DNA of 64,000 bases from Clostridium guangxiense (GCF_021043395.1 NZ_JAJNKE010000015.1:1-64000), one strand, 5' to 3'; numbered from the stretch's first letter, positions 46,065 through 55,094 are shown. Made by a program: numbers and translations. The notes: generated by a model from the sequence alone, not told the origin.

Positions 46065-46235
46065 TATATTCTAAGCACATTTAAATTAGAAGCTTTTTTC
46101 CTATTTAAAGATAAACCACCTAAAAATTTAAATTGGTATATTAACATCTCTAATTATTTTTTATATTCACTATTCTTTTGTTTAATTTTTATATATAATG
46201 ATATACGTGTCTATATTTTAGAGGAGGTTACCAAT

Positions 46236-47603
46236 ATGAACTTGCTTTCCTTATTTTTCGATAAGAAATTTTTTAAATCCGCTATAACTTTGGCACTTCC
46301 AATAGCTCTACAAAACTTTATTTTGTCTTCTCTTAACTTAGTTGACAACATAATTATTGGTGGACTTGGTGATACTTCCATAGCAAGTGTTGGACTCGCT
46401 AACCAATATTTCTTCCTTTTAAATCTTGTGCTGTTTGGTGTAATAAGTGGTGCATCAATTTTCACCTCACAATACTGGGGAAAAAGAGATACAACTAACA
46501 TAAAAAGAGTGCTCGGGCTTTGTATAATAACTTCTGTAATCGTTTCCGGTATATTTATGCTGGGTGCACTTCTTATTCCAAACTACATAATAGGTATTTT
46601 TTCTAGAGACAAAACTGTAGTACATATTGGTGGAAATTATCTTAAAATAATATGTTTTAGTTACATAGTCACAGGTATTTCATTTACTTATTCTGTTATT
46701 TTGAGGAGTATTGGACAAGTAAAAGCTCCAATGATTGTAAGCATAATTGCTCTTGGGATAAATACATTTCTAAACTTTTCTTTAGTTTATGGAATAGGGG
46801 CTTTTCATGGAATAGGAGTATATGGCTCAGCCATAGCTACCTTAATAGCTCGCTTTATTGAATTTTCAATGATGCTTTGTACAGTATACAAATTAAAGTT
46901 TCCTATTGCAGGTTCCTTTAGTGAGTTGTTCGATCTATCACTTGCCTTTATAAAAAGATTCTTCAAAATAGCTATACCGGTTATTTTAAACGAAAGTATA
47001 TGGGCCTTAGGCGTTACAGTTTATGCTGCAATATATGCACACATGGGAACTGACGTAATAGCTGCCACAAATATAGCAGCTACCATAGATAGACTTTCCA
47101 TGGTGGTTTTTTTCGGTTTTGGTAATGCTGCTGCAATAATGATAGGAAACAAAATAGGAGAAAAGAAAGAAAAAGAAGCATTTCTATACGCAAAAAGATT
47201 TATAATTATAAATCCAATTATAGGCGTACTTGTTGGAGTAATCATTTACACAGGAGCTCCAATACTACTAAATGCTTATAATGTTTCACCAAATGTGCAT
47301 GAGTACTCAAAACAAATTCTTCATGTAATAGGCATATTTTTATGGGTTAAAGTATTTAATTATACCAATGTAGTTGGAATTCTGAGAAGTGGAGGCGACA
47401 CAAAGTTTTGCTTATTTTTAGATATGGGAGGAATGTGGCTTGTTGGAGTTCCTTTAGTGGCCATCGCAGGATTATACTGGCACCTTCCTATAGGACAGGT
47501 TTATATCTTTGTGTTTATGGAAGAAGTATCGAAGTTAATAGTTGGTCTTCCTAGAATTCCCTCAAAAAAATGGATTAATAATTTAGTTGGGAAGGAAACA
47601 TAA
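46236..47603 (+). CDS. MATE-family multidrug efflux protein
   Basis: A 455-residue twelve-span sodium- or proton-driven exporter. The N-terminal KSAITLALPIALQNFILSSL and LVDNIIIGGLGDTSIASVGLAN, shortened here to VDNIIIGGLGDTSIA, are typical of the MATE/NorM group. The start at 46236 follows GAGGAGGTTACCAAT; the frame stays open upstream to 46029 but overlaps the fba terminator, so that part is not used. A family B-like hairpin follows the stop. Confidence 0.92.
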   Translation: MNLLSLFFDKKFFKSAITLALPIALQNFILSSLNLVDNIIIGGLGDTSIASVGLANQYFFLLNLVLFGVISGASIFTSQYWGKRDTTNIKRVLGLCIITSVIVSGIFMLGALLIPNYIIGIFSRDKTVVHIGGNYLKIICFSYIVTGISFTYSVILRSIGQVKAPMIVSIIALGINTFLNFSLVYGIGAFHGIGVYGSAIATLIARFIEFSMMLCTVYKLKFPIAGSFSELFDLSLAFIKRFFKIAIPVILNESIWALGVTVYAAIYAHMGTDVIAATNIAATIDRLSMVVFFGFGNAAAIMIGNKIGEKKEKEAFLYAKRFIIINPIIGVLVGVIIYTGAPILLNAYNVSPNVHEYSKQILHVIGIFLWVKVFNYTNVVGILRSGGDTKFCLFLDMGGMWLVGVPLVAIAGLYWHLPIGQVYIFVFMEEVSKLIVGLPRIPSKKWINNLVGKET

Positions 47604-47640
47604 ACTGGGTTTTGAGTTTAGCCCCTTACCCTTCTAAGAC
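47601..47640. repeat. Diverged family B hairpin after the MATE gene
   Basis: The stop codon TAA is followed at once by ACTGGGTTTTGAGTTTAGCC and CCTTACCCTTCTAAGAC. Compared with the consensus (GGGGTTTGGG, stem, CCCATTATCCTTCTAGAAC), spacing and the CCTTCT block are kept. It is the most diverged copy. Confidence 0.6.
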
Positions 47641-47786
47641 CGCAAACAATTTCTTTCTCTGCAACAAACATTAATAGATTTTGTATTAGTAGTAAAAACT
47701 AAGGCCTGCTTCATTTTAAAATTCAATACATATATAACTTAAAGTCCCATATTCATAATATCTTGAAAAGGCGTATAATATAATAA

Positions 47787-47809
47787 TTTACTTACTTTTG
47801 TCAAGTAAA
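47787..47809. promoter_or_regulatory. HxlR operator candidate
   Basis: TTTACTT (47787-47793) and AAGTAAA (47803-47809) are an inverted repeat with 9 bases between, about 33 bases before the HxlR start and inside its promoter region. The position and size fit autoregulation. Confidence 0.45.
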
Positions 47810-47841
47810 TATGGTAAAATAATTACAGGAGGATGATGTTA

Positions 47842-48150
47842 ATGGATAAAATTCATCTATGTCCTCATTTTGAAGCTGCATTTGAAATTCTTGGCAAACG
47901 CTGGACAGGATTAATTATACGTTCTTTATTAAGTGGTGCTAAAAGATTTTCCGATATACAAGAAATAATTCCATCTCTAAGTGCTAGAATGCTTACAGAA
48001 CGATTTAAAGAATTAGAGGAACATGGAATAATTATAAGAAAAGTATATCCTGAAATGCCTGTACGCATTGAATATCAACTTACTGAGAAAGGTAAGGATC
48101 TTAAAAAAGCTATGGATGAAATTCAAAAATGGGCTGAGAAGTGGACATAA
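47842..48150 (+). CDS. HxlR-family winged-helix regulator
   Basis: A 102-residue regulator: HLCPHFEAAFEILGKRWTG and FSDIQEIIPSLSARMLTERF, then the wing VYPEMPVRIEYQLT. The conserved N-terminal Cys may sense electrophiles or redox change, as in several HxlR proteins. The start at 47842 follows AGGAGGATGATGTTA. It could control itself or one of the adjacent exporters (MATE, PutP); no direct sign beyond the operator candidate. In 48151-48404 only a GAAAACCAT/ATGGTTTTC inverted repeat was seen. Confidence 0.9.
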   Translation: MDKIHLCPHFEAAFEILGKRWTGLIIRSLLSGAKRFSDIQEIIPSLSARMLTERFKELEEHGIIIRKVYPEMPVRIEYQLTEKGKDLKKAMDEIQKWAEKWT

Positions 48151-48404
48151 AATAATAATATTTTTGAACATTAAATAAAATCTAAACTTAAAATTCTGAA
48201 AACCATAAGAAAATTTAATTTCCATTGCCAATTAAGCATATTGAATATTCTAATGGTTTTCAAAATTTCATTATATAACATTGCTTATATTATATATTCT
48301 TACATGGTGTTTTTCTACAAAATACATTTGTTCTTTTATTTTCAATATGATAAACTATTCATATATATGCAAATTTATTAATACTGACAAAAAGGAGATT
48401 TCAC

Positions 48405-49874
48405 ATGAATTACTTTTCATTTAGTGCTATTGTATTATATTTAATTATTCTACTCACAATAGGCTATTATTCCTACAAAAGAACAAATGATATTTCAGAT
48501 TATGTTCTTGGTGCTCGAAGCCTTGGACCTATGGTAACAGCTTTATCAGCCGGTGCAAGTGATATGAGCGGATGGATGCTTATGGGGCTTCCAGGAGCAG
48601 TTTACTCAACAGGTCTATCAAGTTTATGGCTTGGTGTTGGCTTAACAATTGGAGCATATTTTAATTATCTTTTGTTAGCTCCGCGTTTTAGAGTTTACAC
48701 TGAACTAGCTAATGATTCTGTAACAATTCCTGACTTTCTTGAAAACCGCTTTAAAGATAAATCAAATATGTTGAGACTTGTATCTGGAATCATAATCTTA
48801 GTTTTCTTTACATTGTATGTTTCTTCAGGTGTCGTAGCCGGCGGAAAATTATTTAAAAATATGTTTGGACTCACATACACAACTGGTGTTATAGTTACCC
48901 TTTCTATAGTTGTAATCTATACATACTTTGGAGGTTTTTTAGCAGTAAGTCTTACAGACTTCTTCCAAGGTTCACTCATGTTTGTTGTATTAATCATGGT
49001 TCCTATGGTAACATATTTAAATTTAGGTATAAGTCCTGAAACTTTCGTAGCAAAGGTAAAGCATATAGATCCTTCTCTGTTTGATCTATTTAAGGGAACA
49101 AGCGTCGCATCAATTATAGGTTTTCTAGCTTGGGGACTTGGTTACTTCGGTCAGCCTCATATTATTGTACGATTTATGGCAATTAAATCAGCAAAAGAAT
49201 TGAAATCTGCAAGAAGGATTGGCATAAGTTGGATGGCAATAGGTTTACTTGGAGCGATCTCAAGCGGACTTATAGGTTTAGTATACTTTACTCAAAATAA
49301 AATAACTCTTAAAGACCCTGAAACAGTATTCCTTCGTCTAGGAGCAATTTTATTTCATCCCTTTATAACTGGAATTATACTGTCAGCAGTTTTAGCTGCA
49401 ATTATGAGTACACTTTCTTCTCAACTTTTAGTATGCTCAAGTTCCATAACAAAAGATTTCTATATTACATTTTTTAATAAAGAGGCTTCTCAGAAAAAAC
49501 AAGTAATTATTAGCAGGCTTGCCGTAGTTGGAGTTGCTGCTGTTGCAACAGTTTTTGCTTACTTACCAAACAAGACAATTTTAAATATAGTTGGTCAAGC
49601 TTGGGCTGGATTTGGATCTGCCTTTGGTCCTGTTCTTCTAATCAGCCTTTATTGGAAAAAAATGACCAAGTGGGGAGCTTTATCTGGTATGATTGTTGGT
49701 GGACTTACAGTTATAATATGGATTGTTTCTGGTCTATCCGCATACTTATATGAGATGATACCAGGATTTACTTTTTCACTTGTATCAATAATAATTGTAA
49801 GCAATTTAACTCATAAATCTGCTATTGATATTGACAGCGAATTTAAACTTATGGAAGAAAGGTTAGCAAAGTAA
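48405..49874 (+). CDS. putP: Sodium/proline symporter
   Basis: A 489-residue sodium:solute symporter. Conserved parts: LGARSLGPMVTALSAGASDMSGW, shortened GPMVTALSAGASDMSGWML, the GYFGQPHIIVRFMAI stretch, and AAIMSTLSSQLLVCSS. PutP members take up proline for nutrition or osmoprotection. AAAGGAGATTTCAC precedes the ATG. The end GCA AAG TAA leads directly into a family B hairpin. Confidence 0.93.
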   Translation: MNYFSFSAIVLYLIILLTIGYYSYKRTNDISDYVLGARSLGPMVTALSAGASDMSGWMLMGLPGAVYSTGLSSLWLGVGLTIGAYFNYLLLAPRFRVYTELANDSVTIPDFLENRFKDKSNMLRLVSGIIILVFFTLYVSSGVVAGGKLFKNMFGLTYTTGVIVTLSIVVIYTYFGGFLAVSLTDFFQGSLMFVVLIMVPMVTYLNLGISPETFVAKVKHIDPSLFDLFKGTSVASIIGFLAWGLGYFGQPHIIVRFMAIKSAKELKSARRIGISWMAIGLLGAISSGLIGLVYFTQNKITLKDPETVFLRLGAILFHPFITGIILSAVLAAIMSTLSSQLLVCSSSITKDFYITFFNKEASQKKQVIISRLAVVGVAAVATVFAYLPNKTILNIVGQAWAGFGSAFGPVLLISLYWKKMTKWGALSGMIVGGLTVIIWIVSGLSAYLYEMIPGFTFSLVSIIIVSNLTHKSAIDIDSEFKLMEERLAK

Positions 49875-50012
49875 ACCTACGCGGGGTTTGGGCGAAAGCC
49901 CATTATCCTTCTAGAACCTTAATTAACTTCTGTTTTTATTATGTCATCAAAATTTGGTTTATTGCTACAGAAATATACACGGGGTTTTGGCGTAGCCCAT
50001 TACCCTTTTTAA
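49872..50012. repeat. Two family B hairpins after putP
   Basis: Copy one (about 49880-49918): GCGGGGTTTGGGC-GAAA-GCCC then ATTATCCTTCTAGAACCTTAA. Copy two (49978-50010): CACGGGGTTTTGGC-GTA-GCCC then ATTACCCTTTTTAAT. Stems differ from the GGGTC/GACCC form in the tandem array, yet pairing is kept. Confidence 0.85.
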
Positions 50013-50591
50013 TAATTTTTCAAAAGTATCCGTCTTCCTATAATCTACTCTTTCCATTTTCTTTTATTAAAATTTCAATGAGTCTTTAATCTATTTCTAT
50101 AATTTAAACTCCTTACACACCCATATGTCCCTGTATCAATGACTCTAAATATTAATCTATCAATTTGTTTGCCAGAACACTCTAAATCGAGTCTCCTTTC
50201 ACTGGCTTGCCTTTCTATACGGCACTCCAAATCATCCTCCAATATCAATAAAATATTAAAGTAGAGGCAACTTATATAAGTTTGATTAAGCCATCTTTAG
50301 ATGCGTCCATTGTCACATTCATTGGTTTTACCGGTTATAAAACTAGAATATATACAAGATGGTGCAAAAATCCTAAGTAAAGGTATTTGGTAATAAAAAA
50401 TTATTTGCTTGACAATTAATTTTTTACATTATACAATTTACTTAAAATATTAATTTGATTAATATATGTGCATTTTATTAGCTGTTTTATATAATTATAA
50501 TTATAAAATCAGGATTATTTTTCACATTCATAATTATCCACATGCATTTAATATTGCGCAAATACTTATTCAATTAGAGGGGGACTATTCA
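50013..50591. other. Long gap without recognisable gene
   Basis: About 580 bases between the putP repeats and the aminotransferase start. I see no conserved coding segment. A GTTTTACCGGTTATAAAAC palindrome is near 50325-50343, and AT-rich sequence follows, in which the promoter of the aminotransferase gene must lie. Confidence 0.4.
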
Positions 50592-51752
50592 ATGAATTAT
50601 CTATCAGATACAGCAAAAAACTTTCCATCATCGGGGATTAGAAAAATGTTCGAACTAGCACAAAAATATGATAACCTTATAAACTTATCTGTTGGAGAAC
50701 CTAATTTTGAAACACCTGTGCACATTAGGAATGCAGCAAAAAAAGCTCTTGATGAAGGTTGTACCCATTATTGTCCTAATGCTGGTTTAAAGGAACTCAG
50801 GGAACTTATAGCTCAAAAGTATAATAAGCTACTTGATGCAAGTTACACTTATAAAAATGTTATTATAACCGTCGGGGCATCTGAAGCACTTTTTCTATCC
50901 TTAGCAACTACTTTAAATATTGATGATGAGGTCATAATTCCAGAACCTTTTTATCCAAATTACGAGGGTCCAATAGCACTAAGTCATGGGAAAATAGTAT
51001 TTGTTCACCTTGATAAAAATAATGATTTTAAACTTAATCCTTGTGACATAGAAAAAGCAATAACATCAAAAACCAAAGTAATAATACTTAATTCTCCAAA
51101 TAATCCACTGGGGCGTTTTATCGAAAAGAATGATATAAAAAAAATATGTGAAATAGCTAAAAAGCATAATCTAATAATATTATCTGATGAAGTTTATGAT
51201 CACATAATGTTTGATGAAAATAAATTTTTTAGTCCTGCTCATCTTGAAGAAATGCGAGAACAAACTATCATTGTAAACAGCTTTTCAAAAACCTTTGCCA
51301 TGACTGGCTGGAGAATAGGTTTTCTTATTGCAAATAAAGAAATTGCCACTGCAGCATCTAAACTTCAAGGAGGCGTCGTATCCTGCGTTCCTACCTTTAT
51401 ACAAAATGCTGCGGTAACAGCTCTTAAAAATCCCATGGACAGCAGTGACAACATGGTTGAAGATTATTATAGAAGAAGAGATATATTAATAGATGGTCTT
51501 AATTCTATTAAAGGTATTAAATGCTTTAAATCAACATCTACTTTTTACGCTTTTGCTGATATAACAGCCTTTGGACAAACTTCAGAAGAGTTTTGCACAG
51601 AACTTCTTTTAAAAGCAAAAGTAGTTTGTGTTCCAGGCTCCGCCTTCGGTGAATCTGGTGAAGGATATATGAGGCTTTCCTTTGCTAATTCAGACGAGAA
51701 CCTAATAGAAGCAGTAAAAAGAATCCGTGAGTTTGTAGATAATGCGAAGTAA
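50592..51752 (+). CDS. Class I/II PLP-dependent aminotransferase
   Basis: A 386-residue fold-type I aminotransferase. Seen: INLSVGEPNFETPVHI, SPNNPLGRF, DEVYDHIMF, and the PLP-lysine site NSFSKTFAMTGWRIGF. Close in pattern to aspartate/aromatic aminotransferases of subgroup I-gamma. The start at 50592 follows GAGGGGGACT; the longer frame has no site. Its final GCG AAG TAA is the core of a family A repeat. The amino-acid substrate cannot be told. Confidence 0.9.
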   Translation: MNYLSDTAKNFPSSGIRKMFELAQKYDNLINLSVGEPNFETPVHIRNAAKKALDEGCTHYCPNAGLKELRELIAQKYNKLLDASYTYKNVIITVGASEALFLSLATTLNIDDEVIIPEPFYPNYEGPIALSHGKIVFVHLDKNNDFKLNPCDIEKAITSKTKVIILNSPNNPLGRFIEKNDIKKICEIAKKHNLIILSDEVYDHIMFDENKFFSPAHLEEMREQTIIVNSFSKTFAMTGWRIGFLIANKEIATAASKLQGGVVSCVPTFIQNAAVTALKNPMDSSDNMVEDYYRRRDILIDGLNSIKGIKCFKSTSTFYAFADITAFGQTSEEFCTELLLKAKVVCVPGSAFGESGEGYMRLSFANSDENLIEAVKRIREFVDNAK

Positions 51753-51908
51753 CAATGCTTCGTCACATACACATATGCGGGGTTTGGGTTTAAACCCATT
51801 ATCCTTCTAGAACAATATAAAATCACTTTTAATAATAAATTCTATAAATCTAAGACTAAAAAATCCTAAAATACTAAGATATTTCAATAACTCGCTATCG
51901 CTCAAATC
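51744..51908. repeat. Mixed family A and B repeats after the aminotransferase
   Basis: GCGAAGTAACAATGCTTCG (51744-51762) is the A core holding the aminotransferase stop. A B hairpin follows (51773-51813: ATGCGGGGTTTGGGT-TTAA-ACCC, ATTATCCTTCTAGAAC). The last part (51874-51908) has the family A loop TTTCAATAACTCGCTATCGC flanked by TAAGATA/TATCTTA arms that run into the transposase remnant's stop. Confidence 0.85.
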
Positions 51909-51910
51909 TA

Positions 51911-52536
51911 CTATCTTAGCTTGTTTTTTGCTTTGCCTTCTCGCTCTTTTTTTATGATATAATCATACACTGATGTATCTTTGGTTGGAACTCTGCACTT
52001 TATGCTTTTCATTATCTCATAACCTGTTTTTCTAAGATATCTTGATCCTCTGTCCCATAAAAATTACCTGACTGATAAGGCGGAGGATCTATTCCTGCAT
52101 ATGCAACAAGCGCATTGTAATTATAGTATTTCCTTACGTCTCCTACTTCTGCTATAATTCTTGGCGCTAATTTTTCTCCTACACCGTTCATATTAGATAC
52201 AACATTATATTCTGGCAGTGACTTTGCAAGTTCCTTCATTTATGTTAATATTAAGTTCAAAGATATTCCAACCGAATGGATACCTTTTACCGTTTCTGAG
52301 ATAATCATTTTGGTGGTTGGCATCTCAGAGGACATAGTTGTGATACTATTTTTAGCGAGAAGATATATTTCATTTGATTTCTTCTCACTAAATTGGTATC
52401 CTTCTTTTTTGCACCATTTTTCATAGCTTTCAGCAAACTTTTTTTCACTGAGCTTCTTAATATTATCATAGTGCCAGTATTTTTCTGCAAAATCTGCTGC
52501 TTTGCCTTTTGCAAAATTAGCTAAATTTGAAGCCAA
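51911..52536 (-). mobile_element. IS110-family transposase remnant
   Basis: On the minus strand three pieces of one IS110-type transposase are readable: a middle part (FAKGKAADFAEKYWHYDNIK), the Transposase_20 part (MNGVGEKLAPRIIAEVGDVR, LVAYAGIDPPPYQSGNF), and, after a frameshift near 52050, the C-terminus (RGSRYLRKTGYEIMKSIKCR) to a stop at 51911. A stop at 52240 also breaks the frame. The catalytic DEDD N-terminal domain is gone. Its left edge touches a family A hairpin; its right edge interrupts a deoR gene. Confidence 0.88.
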
Positions 52537-52967
52537 AAGATATTTTTATTACAGTTGTTACAAATTCTATAATCATTGCTGATGAATTAAGAAAACAAGA
52601 TAATATTCGCATCATTATTACAGGCGGCGAAATGGATGGTAAGGGAAATTGCTATGATCCATTTACTATAGAAACTATTAAAAGAATGCGTTTTGATAAA
52701 GCCTTCTTAACTTCAGCTAGTATATCTGCTGAATTTGGTTTATCTATACAGCGAAGTAATCATGTTGAATTTGTTAATGCAGTTATTAATAGTTCAAAAT
52801 GTTCCGTCGGATTGTATCCTACCGAAAAAATAGGATTTGAATCGATTATAAGCATATGTGCCGCGAGTAAACTTGACATTCTTATAAATGATTGGAACAC
52901 AGCTGAAGATGAATTAAAAAAATTTCAAGAGCAAGAAATAGAGATTATTGTTGTAGAAAAAAAATAA
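52536..52967 (+). pseudogene. DeoR-family regulator, N-terminus lost
   Basis: About 143 codons of the DeoR effector domain: TVVTNSIIIADELRKQDNIR, IIITGGEMDGKGNCYDP, MRFDKAFLTSASISAEFGLS, SKLDILINDWN. The helix-turn-helix and first half of the sensor are missing, cut exactly where the IS110 remnant ends. It therefore cannot bind DNA. The reading frame is otherwise clean, pointing to a fairly recent loss. Confidence 0.85.
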
Positions 52968-53015
52968 TATTTTTATCAAAGTGTAAGAAAAAATGTTTAA
53001 TATTGGAGGCATTTT

Positions 53016-53672
53016 ATGGAACAATATATTATAAAGGGTGGAAAAGCTCTTCAAGGTAATGTAAAAATTAGTGGAAGCAAAAATGCAGCAAAAGGAAATG
53101 TACTAATAAAAAATGTTATTCCAAAGCATTTAGAAGCTATCTCAGCTAAACTAATTGAAATAGGAGTTAATGTTACGGAATTTGATAATTCAATCCATAT
53201 TAGTGTAGATGGTCAATTAAAACATGCAAATGTAAAAACTTTACCATACCCCGGATTTACAACTGATTTTCAGCCACAAATTACGACTTTATTAGCTATA
53301 TCTTTAGGTAACAGTACTGTTACTGAAACGATTTTTGAGAGTCGTTTTGGATATGTTAAATATTTAACTTGCATGGGTGCAAATATTAAAGTAGAAAATG
53401 GTACAACAGCCATAATTGATGGTGTTCAAAAATTAACTGGTGCTCAAGTATGTGCTTTAGATTTACGTGCTGGTGTTGCAATGATAATTGCAGGATTAGT
53501 AGCAGACGGATATACTACTATTCGTCAGATTGACTACATTGAACGTGGATATGAAGGCATTGTTAATAAATTATGCTCTTTAGGTGCAAACATTGATAAA
53601 ATTCCATTAAATGATAAAAGAGCAATTCAAAAATTTAATTGGTTACAAAGATTCACACCTAAAATTCCGTAG
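53016..53672 (+). pseudogene. MurA-like enolpyruvyl transferase with internal deletion
   Basis: The 218-residue frame starts as MurA (MEQYIIKGGKALQGNVKISG SKNAA split here) and at about residue 26 jumps to the second half (KGNVLIKNVIPKHLEAISAK, TDFQPQITTLLAIS, RFGYVKYLTCMGANI, DLRAGVAMIIAGLV, IERGYEGIVNKL). About 200 residues, including the active-site Cys loop, are missing although the frame is kept. A full MurA has about 420. The last codons (AAA ATT CCG TAG) are family A repeat. A strong GGAGGC site is still present. Confidence 0.85.
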
Positions 53673-53940
53673 GTACGGAGGAATTTTTTCCTTGCACTAC
53701 TGTGAGAGTTAAGTAACAATGCTGAAGGAACGATTTAAAAAAGTCCTAATAAATCTTGGTTGAAAAATTGTAAAATGCTTAGATATTTCAATTGTCTGAA
53801 CATTTTTTCAGCGAGTATAAACATATACGGGGCTTGGGCTTTGCCCATTATCCTTCTTGAACTCAAAGCAAGAACTATTTTAAAATAGCCACCAAGATTT
53901 ATAGGACTTTTTTAACGCGACGAAGCATTGTTACTTCACA
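53655..53940. repeat. Composite palindrome: family A enclosing family B
   Basis: TTCCGTAGGTACGGAGGAAT with a T6 run (53664-53689) ends the murA fragment. Then AAGTAACAATGC (53711-53722) and its complement GCATTGTTACTT (53926-53937), plus AAAAAAGTCC..AAATCTTGGT (53737-53760) against ACCAAGATTTATAGGACTTT (53891 on), close a palindrome of about 230 bp. In its middle lies a B hairpin (53826-53862: GGGGCTTGGGC-TTT-GCCC). Its right end holds the stop codon of the next minus-strand gene. Confidence 0.85.
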
Positions 53941-55094
53941 ATATCGCTATTTTTTATGTTTTCAATGGCTTTTAAGATGTGCTCTTCATCTTGAACAAGA
54001 GCCATTCTTACAAAGCCTTCTCCTTCATCTCCAAAACTGCTTCCTGGAACGACAATAACTCCTGTCTTTTCCATTAAATCTAATGTAAACTTAATAGAAG
54101 ATTGATACTTTGAAGGAATTCTTGCCCATACAAACATGCTACCTGCTGTCATATCTATATTCCATCCTATTTTATTTAGCCCGTTTATAAGTAAATTTCT
54201 TCTGGTTTCATAAGTATTTCTAACAGTATCTATGTACTCCCTTGAACCTGAAAGTGCTTTTGCTGCTACTTTTTGAAAAGGTAAAAACATGCCATAATCC
54301 ACATGAGATTTTAGTGTTTTAAGCTGCTTTATCATATATTTATTTCCTATAGCAAATGCAATTCTGCAGCCTGGTATACTGTATGTTTTTGAAAAAGAAT
54401 TAAACTCTATTCCAACTTCTTTTGCACCTTCAATCTCAAGAAAACTGCCGCCAATATTTCCGTCAAATACAAGTTCACTGTATGCATTATCGTGAAGTAC
54501 AGCTATATCATATTTTTTTGCAAAATCGACAAGTTCCTCATAAAACTCTCTAGGCGCTATTGACGCAGTTGGATTATTAGGATATGATACAACCATCATT
54601 TTAGCCTTTTTAGCCACTTCTTCATCTATTGCATCAAAGTCTATTAAAAAATTATTTTTCTTAAGCAGTGGCATTTTATGTATCTCTGCGCCTGCAAGAT
54701 ATGGTCCAACAGAAAAAATAGGGTATCCAGGATCTTGGGTTAAAACCACATCACCTGGATCAATCATCGATAAAGCAACTTCTGCGAATCCACTTTGAGA
54801 TCCCAAAAGAGAAGTCACCTCATCTTTTTCAATCTTAACATTGTACCTATTTTTATACCAATCAATAACAGCTAAAATTAGCTCTTCACTATCACTTATA
54901 GCATATCTGTAATTCTCAATTTTTCCAGTTTCATATTGAAGTTCTTCTACAACATGTTTATCCGGAGGTATATCTGGAGTTCCAATACTAAAATCAATAA
55001 CTTCTTTACCACTTGAAATAAGCTCAAGTTTTTTATCATTAAGTTTCGTAAATATAGCAGAAGACAATGCTTCCATTTTTTTAGAACAATACAT
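53931..55094 (-). CDS. Class I/II PLP-dependent aminotransferase (second)
   Basis: A 387-residue fold-type I aminotransferase. Seen: VIDFSIGTPDIPPDKHVV, SYPNNPTASIAP, DNAYSELVFDG, the PLP-lysine site NSFSKTYSIPGCRIAF, and the C-terminal GSSFGDEGEGFVRMAL. The pattern is close to LL-diaminopimelate/alanine-type aminotransferases, but the substrate is open. The stop is the TAA of a family A core (GTG AAG TAA). The ribosome site GGGGGGAG is a few bases before the ATG. Confidence 0.9.
   Translation of the reverse strand: MYCSKKMEALSSAIFTKLNDKKLELISSGKEVIDFSIGTPDIPPDKHVVEELQYETGKIENYRYAISDSEELILAVIDWYKNRYNVKIEKDEVTSLLGSQSGFAEVALSMIDPGDVVLTQDPGYPIFSVGPYLAGAEIHKMPLLKKNNFLIDFDAIDEEVAKKAKMMVVSYPNNPTASIAPREFYEELVDFAKKYDIAVLHDNAYSELVFDGNIGGSFLEIEGAKEVGIEFNSFSKTYSIPGCRIAFAIGNKYMIKQLKTLKSHVDYGMFLPFQKVAAKALSGSREYIDTVRNTYETRRNLLINGLNKIGWNIDMTAGSMFVWARIPSKYQSSIKFTLDLMEKTGVIVVPGSSFGDEGEGFVRMALVQDEEHILKAIENIKNSDIVK

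Noticed and set aside
46029-46235. 69-codon N-terminal extension of the MATE gene
   Set aside because: It would start inside the fba terminator and lacks a ribosome site; the internal ATG at 46236 has GAGGAGG and the normal family N-terminus.
49280-50012. Family B hairpins as ordinary Rho-independent terminators only
   Set aside because: Most copies lack an immediate T run and share long flanking identity beyond what a terminator needs, so they are better described as a repeat family that may also terminate.
50466-50591. N-terminal extension of the first aminotransferase
   Set aside because: The family begins at the ATG at 50592, which has a strong ribosome site; the upstream part is AT-rich leader.
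53016-53672. Functional short MurA
   Set aside because: The active-site Cys loop and about 200 residues are missing, so catalysis is not possible; listed as a pseudogene.
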